Positions 17,026 to 26,200 of a DNA stretch of 64,000 nt are shown in pieces. This DNA is from Cytobacillus pseudoceanisediminis (GTDB taxonomy: Bacteria; Bacillota; Bacilli; Bacillales; Cytobacillaceae). The notes under the pieces are model-generated. The model was not told where the DNA came from. It did no database searches and was given only the letters and a program-made list of their open reading frames with translations. How positions within the stretch are numbered: the first letter of the stretch is position 1; each line of letters opens with the position of its first letter. Location: positions 1,550,001 through 1,614,000 of the forward strand of contig NZ_CP097349.1 in the NCBI RefSeq assembly GCF_023516215.1, written 5' to 3'. The translations under genes and the position numbers were made by a program.

Positions 17026-20000
17026 CTATCTTAATACATTAAAATATCTTGCTTCCGGATGAGCAAAGACCATTGCAGAGACAGATGCTTCCGGTTCCAT
17101 CATGCATTCTTCTGTTAGCTTAACCCCGATATCCTCAGGCTGTATAAGCTTAAATAGCTTCTTCTGGTCCTCTAGATCAGGGCACGCAGGATATCCATAA
17201 GAAAAGCGTTGTCCCTGGTACTTCGCCGCAAAACGGTCCTTCATAGTCATTTCAACTGGATCAGGGAATCCCCAGCGATCCCGTATCTGACGATGGATCA
17301 GCTCGGCAAGCCCTTCAGCTGTCTCCAAAGCGAGCGACTGCAGGGCATGGCTTTCCAGGAATCTGCCTTCGGCTTTTAAACGGTCTGCTATACCGCGTAT
17401 ACCTTTTCCGGCAGTCACAGTAAAGAAGGCAGCATAATCCATTTGACCGCTTTCTTTTGATCTAAGGAAGTCCGCCAGACATAGGAATGGCTCCGTTTCC
17501 TGACGCGGGAACTCAAACGTTTCAATGATCGTTTTTTCATCTTCATCATAGATATACACCTTATCGCCATCTGACTGGGCAGGGAAGAATTGATAAACTG
17601 CTTTTGGTTCAATCCAGTTTTTCTCTTTTGCTTCAGCAATCAGTTCATCAACCATTGTGTTAATCTTAATCGCTTTTTCATCTTTTTCTGCAAGCAGCTT
17701 TTGCAAGTTTCCTTTTAAGCCAAGGTGATGGCCAATCAGCATTTGCTTATTTATATACGGCTCAATATGTGAGAGGGAATATGTTTTCAGCAAATGCCGC
17801 TTTAAGTCTTTTGGAACAAAAACTGGCACTTTTGTGCTGACTGTTGGTTTAGGCTTTACTGCAACTGCAACCGATCCGCGGTCAAAAGGGACTGCATTCA
17901 GGACCGCTGCCTGTTTTTCTGCCTGCTGAATCCGCAGTTTCTCCACTTCTTCTGGCTCCTGAAGCTGATTGGCTAGAGAAAGTCCATTCATGGCATCCTT
18001 GGCATATAGCACGAGTCCATCATATTCTTTGGAAATTTTAGTATCTGTAAACTTTCTCGACAATGCAGCGCCGCCTACTAATATCGGAATATCGATTCCT
18101 GCCTGTTTCATGTCATGTGCCGTAATGACCATCTGCTGTGCGGATTTAACAAGCAGACCTGAAAGGCCGACCATATCCGGATTCTCACGCCTGATTTTTT
18201 CAATCAATTCAGCAGGGAGACCTTGATTCCCAGGTCTATCACTTCATATCCATTATTGCTTAAAATAATATCCACAAGGTTTTTCCCTATATCATGGACA
18301 TCCCCTTTAACGGTTGCCAGGATGATTTTCCCCTTGGATGAAGATTGTGCAGCATCCTTTTCCATATATGGCTCCAGATATGCAACAGATGCTTTCATAA
18401 CCTCTGCACTTTGAAGGACTTCTGCAACAATCAGCTGGTTATCATTGAACAATCTTCCTACTTCCTTCATTCCATTCATTAATGGCCCATTAATGATATC
18501 AAGCGGAGCAGGGTATGCTTGCAGAGCCAGTTCAAGATCAGGCAGCAGCCCTTCTTTTGTTCCCTCCAGAATATAATAGGCGAGGCGTTCCTCAAGCGTC
18601 ATATCCGGGAGGACACTTTTACTTTCTTTCTTCTTATCCCGGTAAAAATCAGTGAAAATGGCAAGTGATTCATCAGTAGTTTCGAAAAGAAGCTTTTCAG
18701 CCATTAAGACCTCTTCCTTTGAAATGGAGGCAAATCTTTCGAGCTTTTCCGTATTCACTATCGCATAATCGAGTCCTGCTTGAGTACAGTGATAAAGGAA
18801 TACTGAATTTAATATCTCCCTGCCGACAGGAGGGAGGCCAAATGAAACATTACTGATTCCCAATATGGTTTGAACCTCCGGTAAAGCCTCTTTAATAAGT
18901 CTTATCCCATCTACCGTTGCCTTTGCAGACCCGATGTATTGCTCATCCCCTGTGCCGACAGGAAAGACGAGGGGGTCAAAAATAAGATCCTCAGGCGGAA
19001 TTTGATACTTATTTACAAGCAAATCATACGAACGCTTTGCAATTTCCAGTTTTCTTTCAGCCGTAACACCCATTCCGGCTTCATCTATAGTACCTACTAC
19101 CACAGCTGCACCATATCGATGGATCAGTGGGGCAATAGCTTCGAATCTTTCTTCGCCATCCTCCAGATTAATGGAATTTATGATGGCTTTACCCTGTGAA
19201 TAGGTGAGGGCCTTCTCGATAACCGTTTCATCAGTTGAATCAATGACCAGCGGAACCTTAATTTTTTTACTAATTCCTTGATAAAGTTTTCAACATCCTG
19301 CATTTCTTCACGGTCAGGATCTGCAAGGCAAATATCAATTACGTGGGCTCCGCCTTTTACTTGCGCCCGGCCTATTTCAGCAGCTTCCTCGAACTTTCCT
19401 TCAGCAATCAGTCTTTTAAACTTGCGTGAGCCAATTACATTTGTGCGCTCGCCGACCATAATGGGCCTTAATGTCGGGTCATCATAAATCAGAGGTTCAA
19501 TTCCGGAAACTTTATGCACTGAATTCCCCTCATAATTTCTGGGTTTATAATCTTTAACCGATTCAGCAATCGCCTGAATATGTTCAGGGGTGGTTCCGCA
19601 GCAGCCGCCTACGATATTCAGCCAGCCTTCCTTGGCAAAGCCCTCAAGCTTGCTCGCCAGTGATTCCGGAGTTTCATGGTACTGTCCTTCTTCATCAGGC
19701 AATCCTGCATTGGGATAGCAGCTGACTGCAGTAGATGCCAATCCTGACAGAGAACGGATATGGTCCTGCATGAATTCGGGCCCTGTCGCACAGTTGAGTC
19801 CGACTGCCAGTGGTTTCATATGTTCCAGCGAAATATAAAATGCTTCAATCGATTGGCCAGCAAGAGTCGTGCCCATCGGTTCAATCGTTCCCGAAACGAT
19901 AAGCGGAAGTTTTATTCCCGTCTTTTTTGATGCATTTTCAATGCCGATAAAACCAGCCTTCACATTCAGCATGTCCTGGCTGGTTTCCAGGAGAAGAAGA

Positions 20001-20470
20001 TCGGCTCCACCGTCAATTAACCCTCTGGCTTGTTCTTCATAAGCCGCAATCATTTCTTCAAATGTAGACCCGCCGGTTACACTCAGCGTCTTCGTCGTAG
20101 GACCCATGGCACCAGCCACATATCTTGGCCATTCAGGAGTTGAAATGCGGTCTGCAGCTTCCCTGGCAATTTCAACAGCAATTTTATTTAGTTCATAAGC
20201 TTTTTCTTCCAGATCGTAATCTGCCAGAACAATGCTGGTTGCGCCAAAGGTATTGGTTTCAATAATATCTGCGCCGGCTTTTAAATATTCAAGGTGAATA
20301 TGTTCGATCACCGAAGGAGCTGTTATATTTAAATTCTCGTTGCAGCCTTCATATTCTTCGCCGCCAAAGTCAGCAGCGGTAAGATCGGCCCTCTGCAGCA
20401 TGGTGCCCATTGCTCCATCCATAATCAGGATTTTCTTTTTTATCTGCTCCTGCAGTGATGGTTTATGCAT
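17026..20470 (-). CDS. metH: Cobalamin-dependent methionine synthase (two frameshifts)
   Basis: MetH transfers methyl from methyltetrahydrofolate to homocysteine through cobalamin. From ATG 20470 (AAGGAGG site) the order is: homocysteine domain with zinc cysteines ([18 protein letters not shown]), pterin domain, cap and B12-binding domain with DVHDIGKN, and the SAM-dependent reactivation domain (about residues 890-1148). The gene is split into three frames. One A is missing in an A7 run (plus-strand T7, 19262-19268) and one C in a CCC run (plus-strand GGG, 18215-18217). Restoring both gives about 1148 residues, the usual size. It overlaps yitJ by 8 bp and ends the S-box operon. Probably functional with sequence errors. 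Confidence 0.92.
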
Positions 20471-22312
20471 GTTGTTTCCTCCTTGAAAGCCGTTCGGTTG
20501 TCTCACGGGCATAGTTTGATAGTTCAACAGTCATTTCATAGCGCATAAATGGAGTGATGAGGTAAATGCCATTAAACAGCTCTGCCGCGGCATCGATCAG
20601 CGACTTGGCAATAGCTATGCCTTCAGCTCCAGCCTGTGCAGGATCATCCTTTAATGAAGCCATCCGGTTTCTAATGCTGTCGGAAATTTTGATTCCAGGA
20701 ACTTCATTATGCAGAAACTCAGCATTCCGGCTGCCGGTAAGAGGCATTAGGCCTATATAAACAGGTGCTTTTAAATCTTTCACAGCCTCATGAACTTCCA
20801 GCAGCTTCTCTTCAGAAAAAACAGGCTGCGAGATGAAATAGTCCGCACCATGTTCAATTTTCTTTTCAAGCCGTCCAACAGCTTTTTCCAATGAGCGGAC
20901 ATTGGGATTAAAAGCCCCTGCAACTGAAAAGGCAGCTTTCTGGCCGAGATCTTTCCCTGAAAAAGATAACCCTTCATTTAACTGCTTGATCATACTGATC
21001 AATTCAAATGATGAGACATCATATACAGAAGATGCTCCTGGAAAATCACCGACACGTGCAGGATCACCCGTTACGGCAAGAATATCATTTAATCCAAGTG
21101 CGTGCAGACCCATTAAATGGGATTGCAGTCCAATAATATTCCTATCCCTGCAGGTCACATGAACAAGCGGGCGCAATCCTGTCTGCTGCTTGACGAGATA
21201 TCCAAGCGCAGAGTTGCATACCCGGGGGAAGCAAGGGAGTTATCTGCAAGTGTAATAGAATCTATTCCGGCTTCTTTCAATGCTTTTGCACCTTCGAAAA
21301 AGCGTGAAGTATCAAGCTTCCTTGGAGGATCCAATTCAACAATGACAGAAGGCCTTTCCCTGACAATATCTTGAAGAGGAGGGAGCTCTCTTGATGATGA
21401 TGGCTTTTCAGAAACCATGACTTTATTGATTGCCTTTGTCTCTTTTTCCTCTATTGGCGGAAGTCCTTTTAAAACGTCAGAAAACGCCTTGATATGGTCA
21501 GGTGTTGTTCCACAGCAGCCTCCAAGCAGGCGGACACCCTGATTTCGGAATTCAATCGCTGACTGCCGGAAATATTCTGCATCTCCTTCATAATGAAATT
21601 TGCCATCCGTATAGGCTGGAATACTGGCATTTGGATAAGCAGAAAGATAGGCATGCTTTGGCAAAGGCACACTTTCGAGAGTTTTCAGCATATGATGCGG
21701 ACCAAGCCTGCAATTGATTCCCACAACATCCGCACCAATTCCTTCAAGCTTTGCTAAAGCATCAGCGATAGAAGTCTGGTTCTGAAGAACACCCGCTTCC
21801 TGAAGAGACACCTGTGCGATAATCGGCAAATCAGTTTCTTTCCTGGCTATGGCAAGGACAGTCTCAAGCTCTTCCAGGTCATAATAGGTTTCAAGCAAAA
21901 TACCATCTACATTCTCAAGCAGCAGGCAATAAAGCTGCTCCCTGAAGCTTCTTTTTATTTCTTCAAGTGTAATCATGTTGGGCTTGAATCCCCTGATCCC
22001 GCCGATTGTACCAGCAACATATGCGCGTTCCTTGGCAGCTTTTTTGGCAATCCTTGCTGCAGCACTGTTAATCTCCTTAACGGAGTCTTCCAGTCCATAT
22101 CGCTGAAGCTTCAAATAATTCGCCGCATACGTATTTGTTTGGATCAATTCAGCCCCTGCGCCTATGTATGCTTCATGGATGTGCTGGATCTGTTCAGATT
22201 GTGATAAATTTAATTCCTCAAAACAGCTGTCGGTACCATAGGAGTACAGAAGAGTTCCCATCGCGCCATCTGCTATGATGATTTCATTCTTTAATTTATT
22301 TAGGAAACTCAA
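20463..22312 (-). CDS. yitJ: Bifunctional homocysteine S-methyltransferase / methylenetetrahydrofolate reductase (frameshifted)
   Basis: The N-terminal half (about 1-300) is a homocysteine methyltransferase domain with zinc cysteines in GINCRLGP and [11 protein letters not shown]; the C-terminal half (about 320-615) is an FAD-binding MTHFR domain with '[11 protein letters not shown]' and '[11 protein letters not shown]'. Together they make methyl-THF and use homocysteine, as B. subtilis YitJ. TTG at 22312 follows GGGGGTGA. The halves are in different frames; one C missing in a C5 run (plus-strand G5, 21224-21228) restores '[20 protein letters not shown]'. It starts 4 bp after metC and overlaps metH. 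Confidence 0.92.
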
Positions 22313-22316
22313 AATA

Positions 22317-23501
22317 TCACCCCCGCTGTAAAATCGAATGTTTTGTTTTTCCGGCAGCAGATAAAGCTGCCTTGAAATCTTCTATAATATCATCTGCGCT
22401 CTCCAGGCCAACAGATAGACGAAGAAGACTGTCCGTTATTCCGCGCTGCTCCCGTTCGGATGCTGGCATGGCTGCATGTGACATTTTTGCAGGGTAGGAG
22501 AGGATGGATTCAACAGCTCCCAGACTTACTGCAAAAACAGGTATTTTCGCATTTTCAACAAATGTTCTCATCGATAGCTCATCTTCAAGCTCAAAAGATA
22601 GGACGGCACCTGCGTTCACAGCCTGCATTTTCTGGATTTTATATCCGGGATGATCTGCAAAACCTGGATAATGCACCTTCTTAACAGATGGGTGATCATT
22701 AAGGAAACCAGCAATTTTCTTAGCTGATTTCACAGACTGATCAAGCCTGACCTGCAGCGTTTTAATGCCTCTCAGCACAAGCCACGCATCCTGAACACCC
22801 AAAACGGCTCCAAAGGAGTTCTGGAGAAAAGCAAGTCTTGCACCTAAATCCGGATCTTTCACAACCGCTAGGCCAGCCACGACGTCGCTGTGTCCGGATA
22901 AAAATTTGGTTGCGCTGTGCAGCACTATATCTGCACCTAAAGAAAGCGGTTTTTGAAGGGCAGGGGTCAGGAAGGTATTATCCACAAATGTCAAGGCTCC
23001 ATGCTGTCTTGCAAGTGAACTGATGGCCTGTATATCTGTCACTTTCAGCAGCGGGTTGGAAGGAGTCTCTACATAGAAAACTTTCGTGTTGGGACGGATT
23101 GCTTCTTTTACTTCCTCAAGATTTGTCATATCAACAAATGTGTGCTCAATGCCAAAGCGGGACAGGACTTCTGTTGTCATTCGATAGGTTCCGCCATATA
23201 CATCTTCTGTAATGACAACATGATCTCCCTGAGATAAGAGGAGGAATGCTGTAGAAATGGCAGCCATTCCAGAAGAAAAGGCAAACCCTCTAATACCTTC
23301 TTCAAGCTCCGCGATGACTTCTTCAAGTGCTTCCCTTGTTGGATTCAGGCTGCGGCTGTAATCATATTTTCCGAACACATCAATATCTTTTTGATGAAAA
23401 GTGGAGGCATGCTGGATCGGTACACTGACAGCTCCTGTTTCCGGGTCGAATTTTTGATTATTGTGAAGTAATTTCGTTTGGAATGTGTAATTCGAACTCA
23501 T
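22317..23501 (-). CDS. metC: Cystathionine beta-lyase
   Basis: This 394-residue PLP enzyme of the Cys/Met metabolism family cleaves cystathionine to homocysteine. The PLP lysine is in 'VLHSATKFLSGHSDV', and other signatures are 'FAFSSGMAAI' and 'VETPSNPLLKV'. The start ATG overlaps the metI stop by 4 bp (ATGA) after an AAGGAGG site. As in B. subtilis, metI and metC form one unit; here it continues into yitJ and metH. Paralogy with MetI means the exact substrate rests on gene order. Confidence 0.9.
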   Translation of the reverse strand: MSSNYTFQTKLLHNNQKFDPETGAVSVPIQHASTFHQKDIDVFGKYDYSRSLNPTREALEEVIAELEEGIRGFAFSSGMAAISTAFLLLSQGDHVVITEDVYGGTYRMTTEVLSRFGIEHTFVDMTNLEEVKEAIRPNTKVFYVETPSNPLLKVTDIQAISSLARQHGALTFVDNTFLTPALQKPLSLGADIVLHSATKFLSGHSDVVAGLAVVKDPDLGARLAFLQNSFGAVLGVQDAWLVLRGIKTLQVRLDQSVKSAKKIAGFLNDHPSVKKVHYPGFADHPGYKIQKMQAVNAGAVLSFELEDELSMRTFVENAKIPVFAVSLGAVESILSYPAKMSHAAMPASEREQRGITDSLLRLSVGLESADDIIEDFKAALSAAGKTKHSILQRG

Positions 23502-24610
23502 CGTACTGCCTCCTTAACAACCTTAGCAAAAGCATGTTCAAGATCCGCCTTCAAATCTTCTGCATTTTCTATTCCAACCGAGAAACGCAGAAGCCTATTA
23601 CAGACACCGGTTTCAATACGGATTTCTTCAGGAATGTCCGCATGTGTCTGGGTTGCTGGATAAGTTATGAAACTCTCGACTCCTCCAAGGCTTTCAGCAA
23701 AGGAGATAAGGGAGAGGCTCTGCAGAAATGGATTCACCCAGGATTCATCCTTGATTCGGAATGATATCATTCCGCCCTTGCCGGGATAAAGGACATCTGT
23801 TACTGCATCGTGGCCCGATAAAAATTCTGCTAATTCCTTCGCATTTTCTTCATGACGTTCCATGCGGAGAGAGAGTGTCTTCATCCCTCTGATCAACAGC
23901 CATGAATCAAAAGGGCTAAGGACAGCACCTGCGGCATTGTGGTTCATCGCCAGTGCCTCACATAACTCTTTGCCTTTTGCAACAATTAATCCGGCAAGGA
24001 CATCATTATGCCCGCCAAGATACTTGGTTGCACTATGGATCACAATATCAGCTCCAAGCTTTAACGGCTGCTGAAGGAGAGGGGTATAAAACGTGTTATC
24101 AACTATAAGGAGGATATTATGCTTTTGGGCAATGTCTGCTATCAATTGAATGTCAGTCTGTTCCATAAGCGGATTAGTTGGAGTCTCCAGAAATATTGCC
24201 TTGGTCTTTTCCGTGATTAATAGTTCAACATCTTCGGAATTGCTGGTATTTACATATTTGCACTGAAGTCCCCACTTCTTGAAGCCCTGTTCAAGCAGAC
24301 GATATGTACCGCCATATAAATCCTTTGATACAATCCATTCATCTCCGGATTTAAAAAGAGAAAGAATGGTAAGAATTGCGGCCATTCCAGAACTGCAGGC
24401 ATAGCCTTGGTCGCCTTCTTCCAGATCGGCGATTGCCTCCTCAAGCAGCTGGCGGGTAGGGTTGCCTGTTCTGCTATAGTCAAAGCCAGTTGACTGGCCA
24501 ATGCCTTCATGGCGATATGCCGTGGAAAAATATACGGGCGGGTTGACAGCACCTGTTGCTGACTCGCTCCTGTTTCCGATTTGCGCTAATCTGGTGTCAA
24601 TATTATACAT
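23498..24610 (-). CDS. metI: Cystathionine gamma-synthase / O-acetylhomoserine thiolyase
   Basis: This 370-residue PLP enzyme makes cystathionine from an acylated homoserine and cysteine. It has 'FDYSRTGNPTRQLLEEAIADLE', the PLP lysine in 'VIHSATKYLGGHNDVLAG', and the ending 'NRLLRFSVGIENAEDLKADL' nearly as in B. subtilis MetI. ATG at 24610 lies 11 bp after AAGGAG; the GTG at 24622 sits inside that site. It is the first gene of the four-gene operon and follows a SAM-I riboswitch. Confidence 0.92.
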   Translation of the reverse strand: MYNIDTRLAQIGNRSESATGAVNPPVYFSTAYRHEGIGQSTGFDYSRTGNPTRQLLEEAIADLEEGDQGYACSSGMAAILTILSLFKSGDEWIVSKDLYGGTYRLLEQGFKKWGLQCKYVNTSNSEDVELLITEKTKAIFLETPTNPLMEQTDIQLIADIAQKHNILLIVDNTFYTPLLQQPLKLGADIVIHSATKYLGGHNDVLAGLIVAKGKELCEALAMNHNAAGAVLSPFDSWLLIRGMKTLSLRMERHEENAKELAEFLSGHDAVTDVLYPGKGGMISFRIKDESWVNPFLQSLSLISFAESLGGVESFITYPATQTHADIPEEIRIETGVCNRLLRFSVGIENAEDLKADLEHAFAKVVKEAVR

Positions 24611-24635
24611 GCTTGTAACCACTCCTTATAAAAAA

Positions 24636-24670
24636 TAAAAAAAGCCTTCTATAAGAAGAAGACTTTTTAA
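24636..24670 (-). terminator. S-box expression-platform terminator
   Basis: On the minus strand AAAGTCTTCT pairs with AGAAGGCTTTT and is followed by a long T run, right between the aptamer and metI. Its 5' arm can compete with the aptamer's P1 region, as expected for termination at high SAM. Confidence 0.85.
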
Positions 24671-24685
24671 TGTGATCAGCCATTC

Positions 24686-24800
24686 TTCTTATCTTTCAAG
24701 TTTTAGAAACTTGCAGGAATTAGCACCTTTTCAATCAAAAAAATGATTGCTGGTTGCTGAGGCGTCGTCGGGCCTTACCCTCGACCTCTCTGGATAAGAA
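24686..24800 (-). promoter_or_regulatory. SAM-I riboswitch (S-box)
   Basis: The minus strand reads the S-box signature: TTATCCAGAGAGG with GGAGGG-type purine tract, GCCCGACGACGCC-like P2, CTCAGCAACC, AAGGTGCTAATTCC and TTGAAAGATAAG closing P1. SAM binding should favour the downstream terminator and shut off metI-metC-yitJ-metH. It lies 190-76 bp before metI. Confidence 0.95.
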
Positions 24801-24831
24801 ATCAAATATTAAATTTTCTCTAAACTTTACT

Positions 24832-24853
24832 ACAGTAAACCGCTAATCGTCAA
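24832..24853 (-). promoter_or_regulatory. Possible promoter of the methionine operon
   Basis: On the minus strand TTGACG (24853-24848) is followed at promoter spacing by a TAGTAAAG-like -10 region, about 30 bp before the riboswitch. Confidence 0.4.
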
Positions 24854-24956
24854 CACTTTTTTGAATATTTTATGTTATAAAAAATATCCGACCAGGTATC
24901 TTGGGTCCTTTTGCCCTCAGTCTCCATTTTTTAGGGGGAATGAGGAAAATTTTGAA

Positions 24957-24994
24957 CAAAAAAACTTCCCATCAGATTCTGGAAAGTTTTTTTG
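24957..24994 (-). terminator. Terminator of sspH
   Basis: On the minus strand AACTTTCC pairs with GGGAAGTT across a 10-nt loop and is followed by seven T residues. Confidence 0.75.
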
Positions 24995-25000
24995 GGGTAT

Positions 25001-25180
25001 TCATTCTTCAATCAAATCGTTAACCGGCACATCCATTTCTTTTTCAGAATCTGCTTTTGTGTAAACACGTGCTGTCTTAGTCTGCTCATCTACATGCTGA
25101 ATGATGATCGGGATGCCATTCAAAGTAACACTGTGCATTTCAGCAGACTCAGCAATCTCTTTTGCTCTGCCAATATTCAT
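25001..25180 (-). CDS. sspH: Small acid-soluble spore protein, H type
   Basis: The 59-residue protein starts MNIGRAKEIAESAEMHSVTL and contains 'IPIIIQHVDEQTKTARVY', matching B. subtilis SspH in length and pattern. H-type SASPs are made in the forespore. ATG at 25180 follows AGGAGGTTTTTCC. It is monocistronic with its own terminator. Forespore sigma-G control is expected from the family but I could not confirm a promoter. Confidence 0.9.
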   Translation of the reverse strand: MNIGRAKEIAESAEMHSVTLNGIPIIIQHVDEQTKTARVYTKADSEKEMDVPVNDLIEE

Positions 25181-25344
25181 GGAAAAACCTCCTGAATTTG
25201 AATAATTTTAATGTGTCTTAAAAATACACAAATTATTCTTTTGAAAAAAACCTGGCATAAAATGTTAGAAGGGGATCACTTTAAAGTTCAGAATATTTGT
25301 TTTATAATGAACGTAAATGAAATTTTTCTTGGAGGGGAGCTAAT

Positions 25345-25584
25345 ATGCGTGAACATAGCCACTGCCGCCACCGGTTTGCGGAATCCGAGGGTCCAGCAGT
25401 ATTCCAGACCATGGATGGCATTGAAGTAAATGTTTCTGGTTCCATGTTCGAAAAATGTACAACTTGCGGCCATTTTGATTTTCCTGTGGAAACGAGAGAA
25501 GCAATTGAATCTTCCCTAAAAGAAAACAGAAAAAATGCGAATGCAGTGAAACAAATCTATATTAACTTAGTTGAGACTTTTTAA
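25345..25584 (+). CDS. Small Cys/His-containing hypothetical protein
   Basis: This 79-residue protein has HSHCRHRF at residues 4-11 and a CTTCGH motif at about 38-43, which could together bind one metal ion. The second half is a charged helix. ATG at 25345 follows GGAGGGGAGC. A strong terminator follows. I do not recognise a family; a small zinc-binding regulator is only a possibility. Confidence 0.65.
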   Translation: MREHSHCRHRFAESEGPAVFQTMDGIEVNVSGSMFEKCTTCGHFDFPVETREAIESSLKENRKNANAVKQIYINLVETF

Positions 25585-25608
25585 AGCCGGACGACTGCCG
25601 GCTTTTTT
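25582..25608 (+). terminator. Terminator
   Basis: AAAGCCGG pairs with CCGGCTTT around a 7-nt loop and is followed by T residues. Confidence 0.85.
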
Positions 25609-25689
25609 ATTTTGTCTTCTATATAAGAAAGTGCTTTTACAAAATGTTTTTGAATTTTTGCTTGAACTTAGTTATTAACCTGAACTGAT

Positions 25690-25885
25690 CATCGCTATGG
25701 GCACATGATTCTCGAAAATTCATCCGCATTTTCGTCGTGCGGTATTAGTCAAGGAAGCCTTTTTAAATGTCCTGCGGCAGGAGAGGGAGCGGGAGACCGC
25801 GCAGGCGGAGCTGAGGACCTCTGTTCCTCCCGGCGGAAAGAAGGTCCCGTGCTGAAATCAGCGGGCAACATTTTAAGTATAATAA
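25690..25885. repeat. GC-rich intergenic element, probable dispersed repeat
   Basis: The spacer 25609-26200 has no supported gene. Within it this stretch is clearly more GC-rich than its surroundings and has the layout of intergenic elements common in Bacillaceae genomes: 'GAGCGGGAGACCGCGCAGG', 'CTCCCGGCGGAAAG' and 'AAATCAGCGGGCAACATT'. Only one copy is in the window, so the family assignment rests on memory of similar sequences. Confidence 0.4.
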
Positions 25886-26025
25886 CAATCTAAAATGAAC
25901 CCCTAAAAACCACCCAGTTATTTCTTATTTATAATTGTTTAACATTTAACAAAACATTTTATTAGAATAAGTAATTACTAAAAAAAAATTTTTAATAGTT
26001 TTCCACTATATTCATGTTTTTATCT

Positions 26026-26054
26026 TTGTACAACTAGATTTTCCGTGTTAGAAT
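26026..26054 (+). promoter_or_regulatory. Sigma-A promoter of odhAB
   Basis: TTGTAC at 26026-26031 and TAGAAT at 26049-26054 are exactly 17 bp apart, 147 bp upstream of the odhA start. Confidence 0.65.
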
Positions 26055-26059
26055 AACTG

Positions 26060-26073
26060 TGGAAACGTTTTAT
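26060..26073 (+). promoter_or_regulatory. CcpA cre-like site at the odhAB transcription start
   Basis: TGGAAACGTTTTAT resembles the cre consensus with its central CG and lies 5 bp after the -10 box, where a bound repressor would block initiation. Carbon catabolite control of odhAB is the likely meaning. Confidence 0.5.
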
Positions 26074-26200
26074 CCTCTGAAAAATATTATTATTCGTAAA
26101 AATAAAACGTTAATGCATCATATAGACGGGTATTGTATTTTCAGGGGAGAAAAATGTATTTGAATTATTTACTTAAAAACAGTTATGGAGGTAATTTTCC

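Noticed and set aside
17026..20470. Programmed frameshifting or real decay of metH and other split genes.
   Set aside because: The sites are plain homopolymers with no slippery heptamer plus structure, occur in about fifteen unrelated genes, and always lack one base. Sequence error explains this best.
25705..25893. A 62-residue frame in the GC-rich element before odhA.
   Set aside because: Composition follows the repeat element, there is no ribosome binding site, and it has no recognisable domain.
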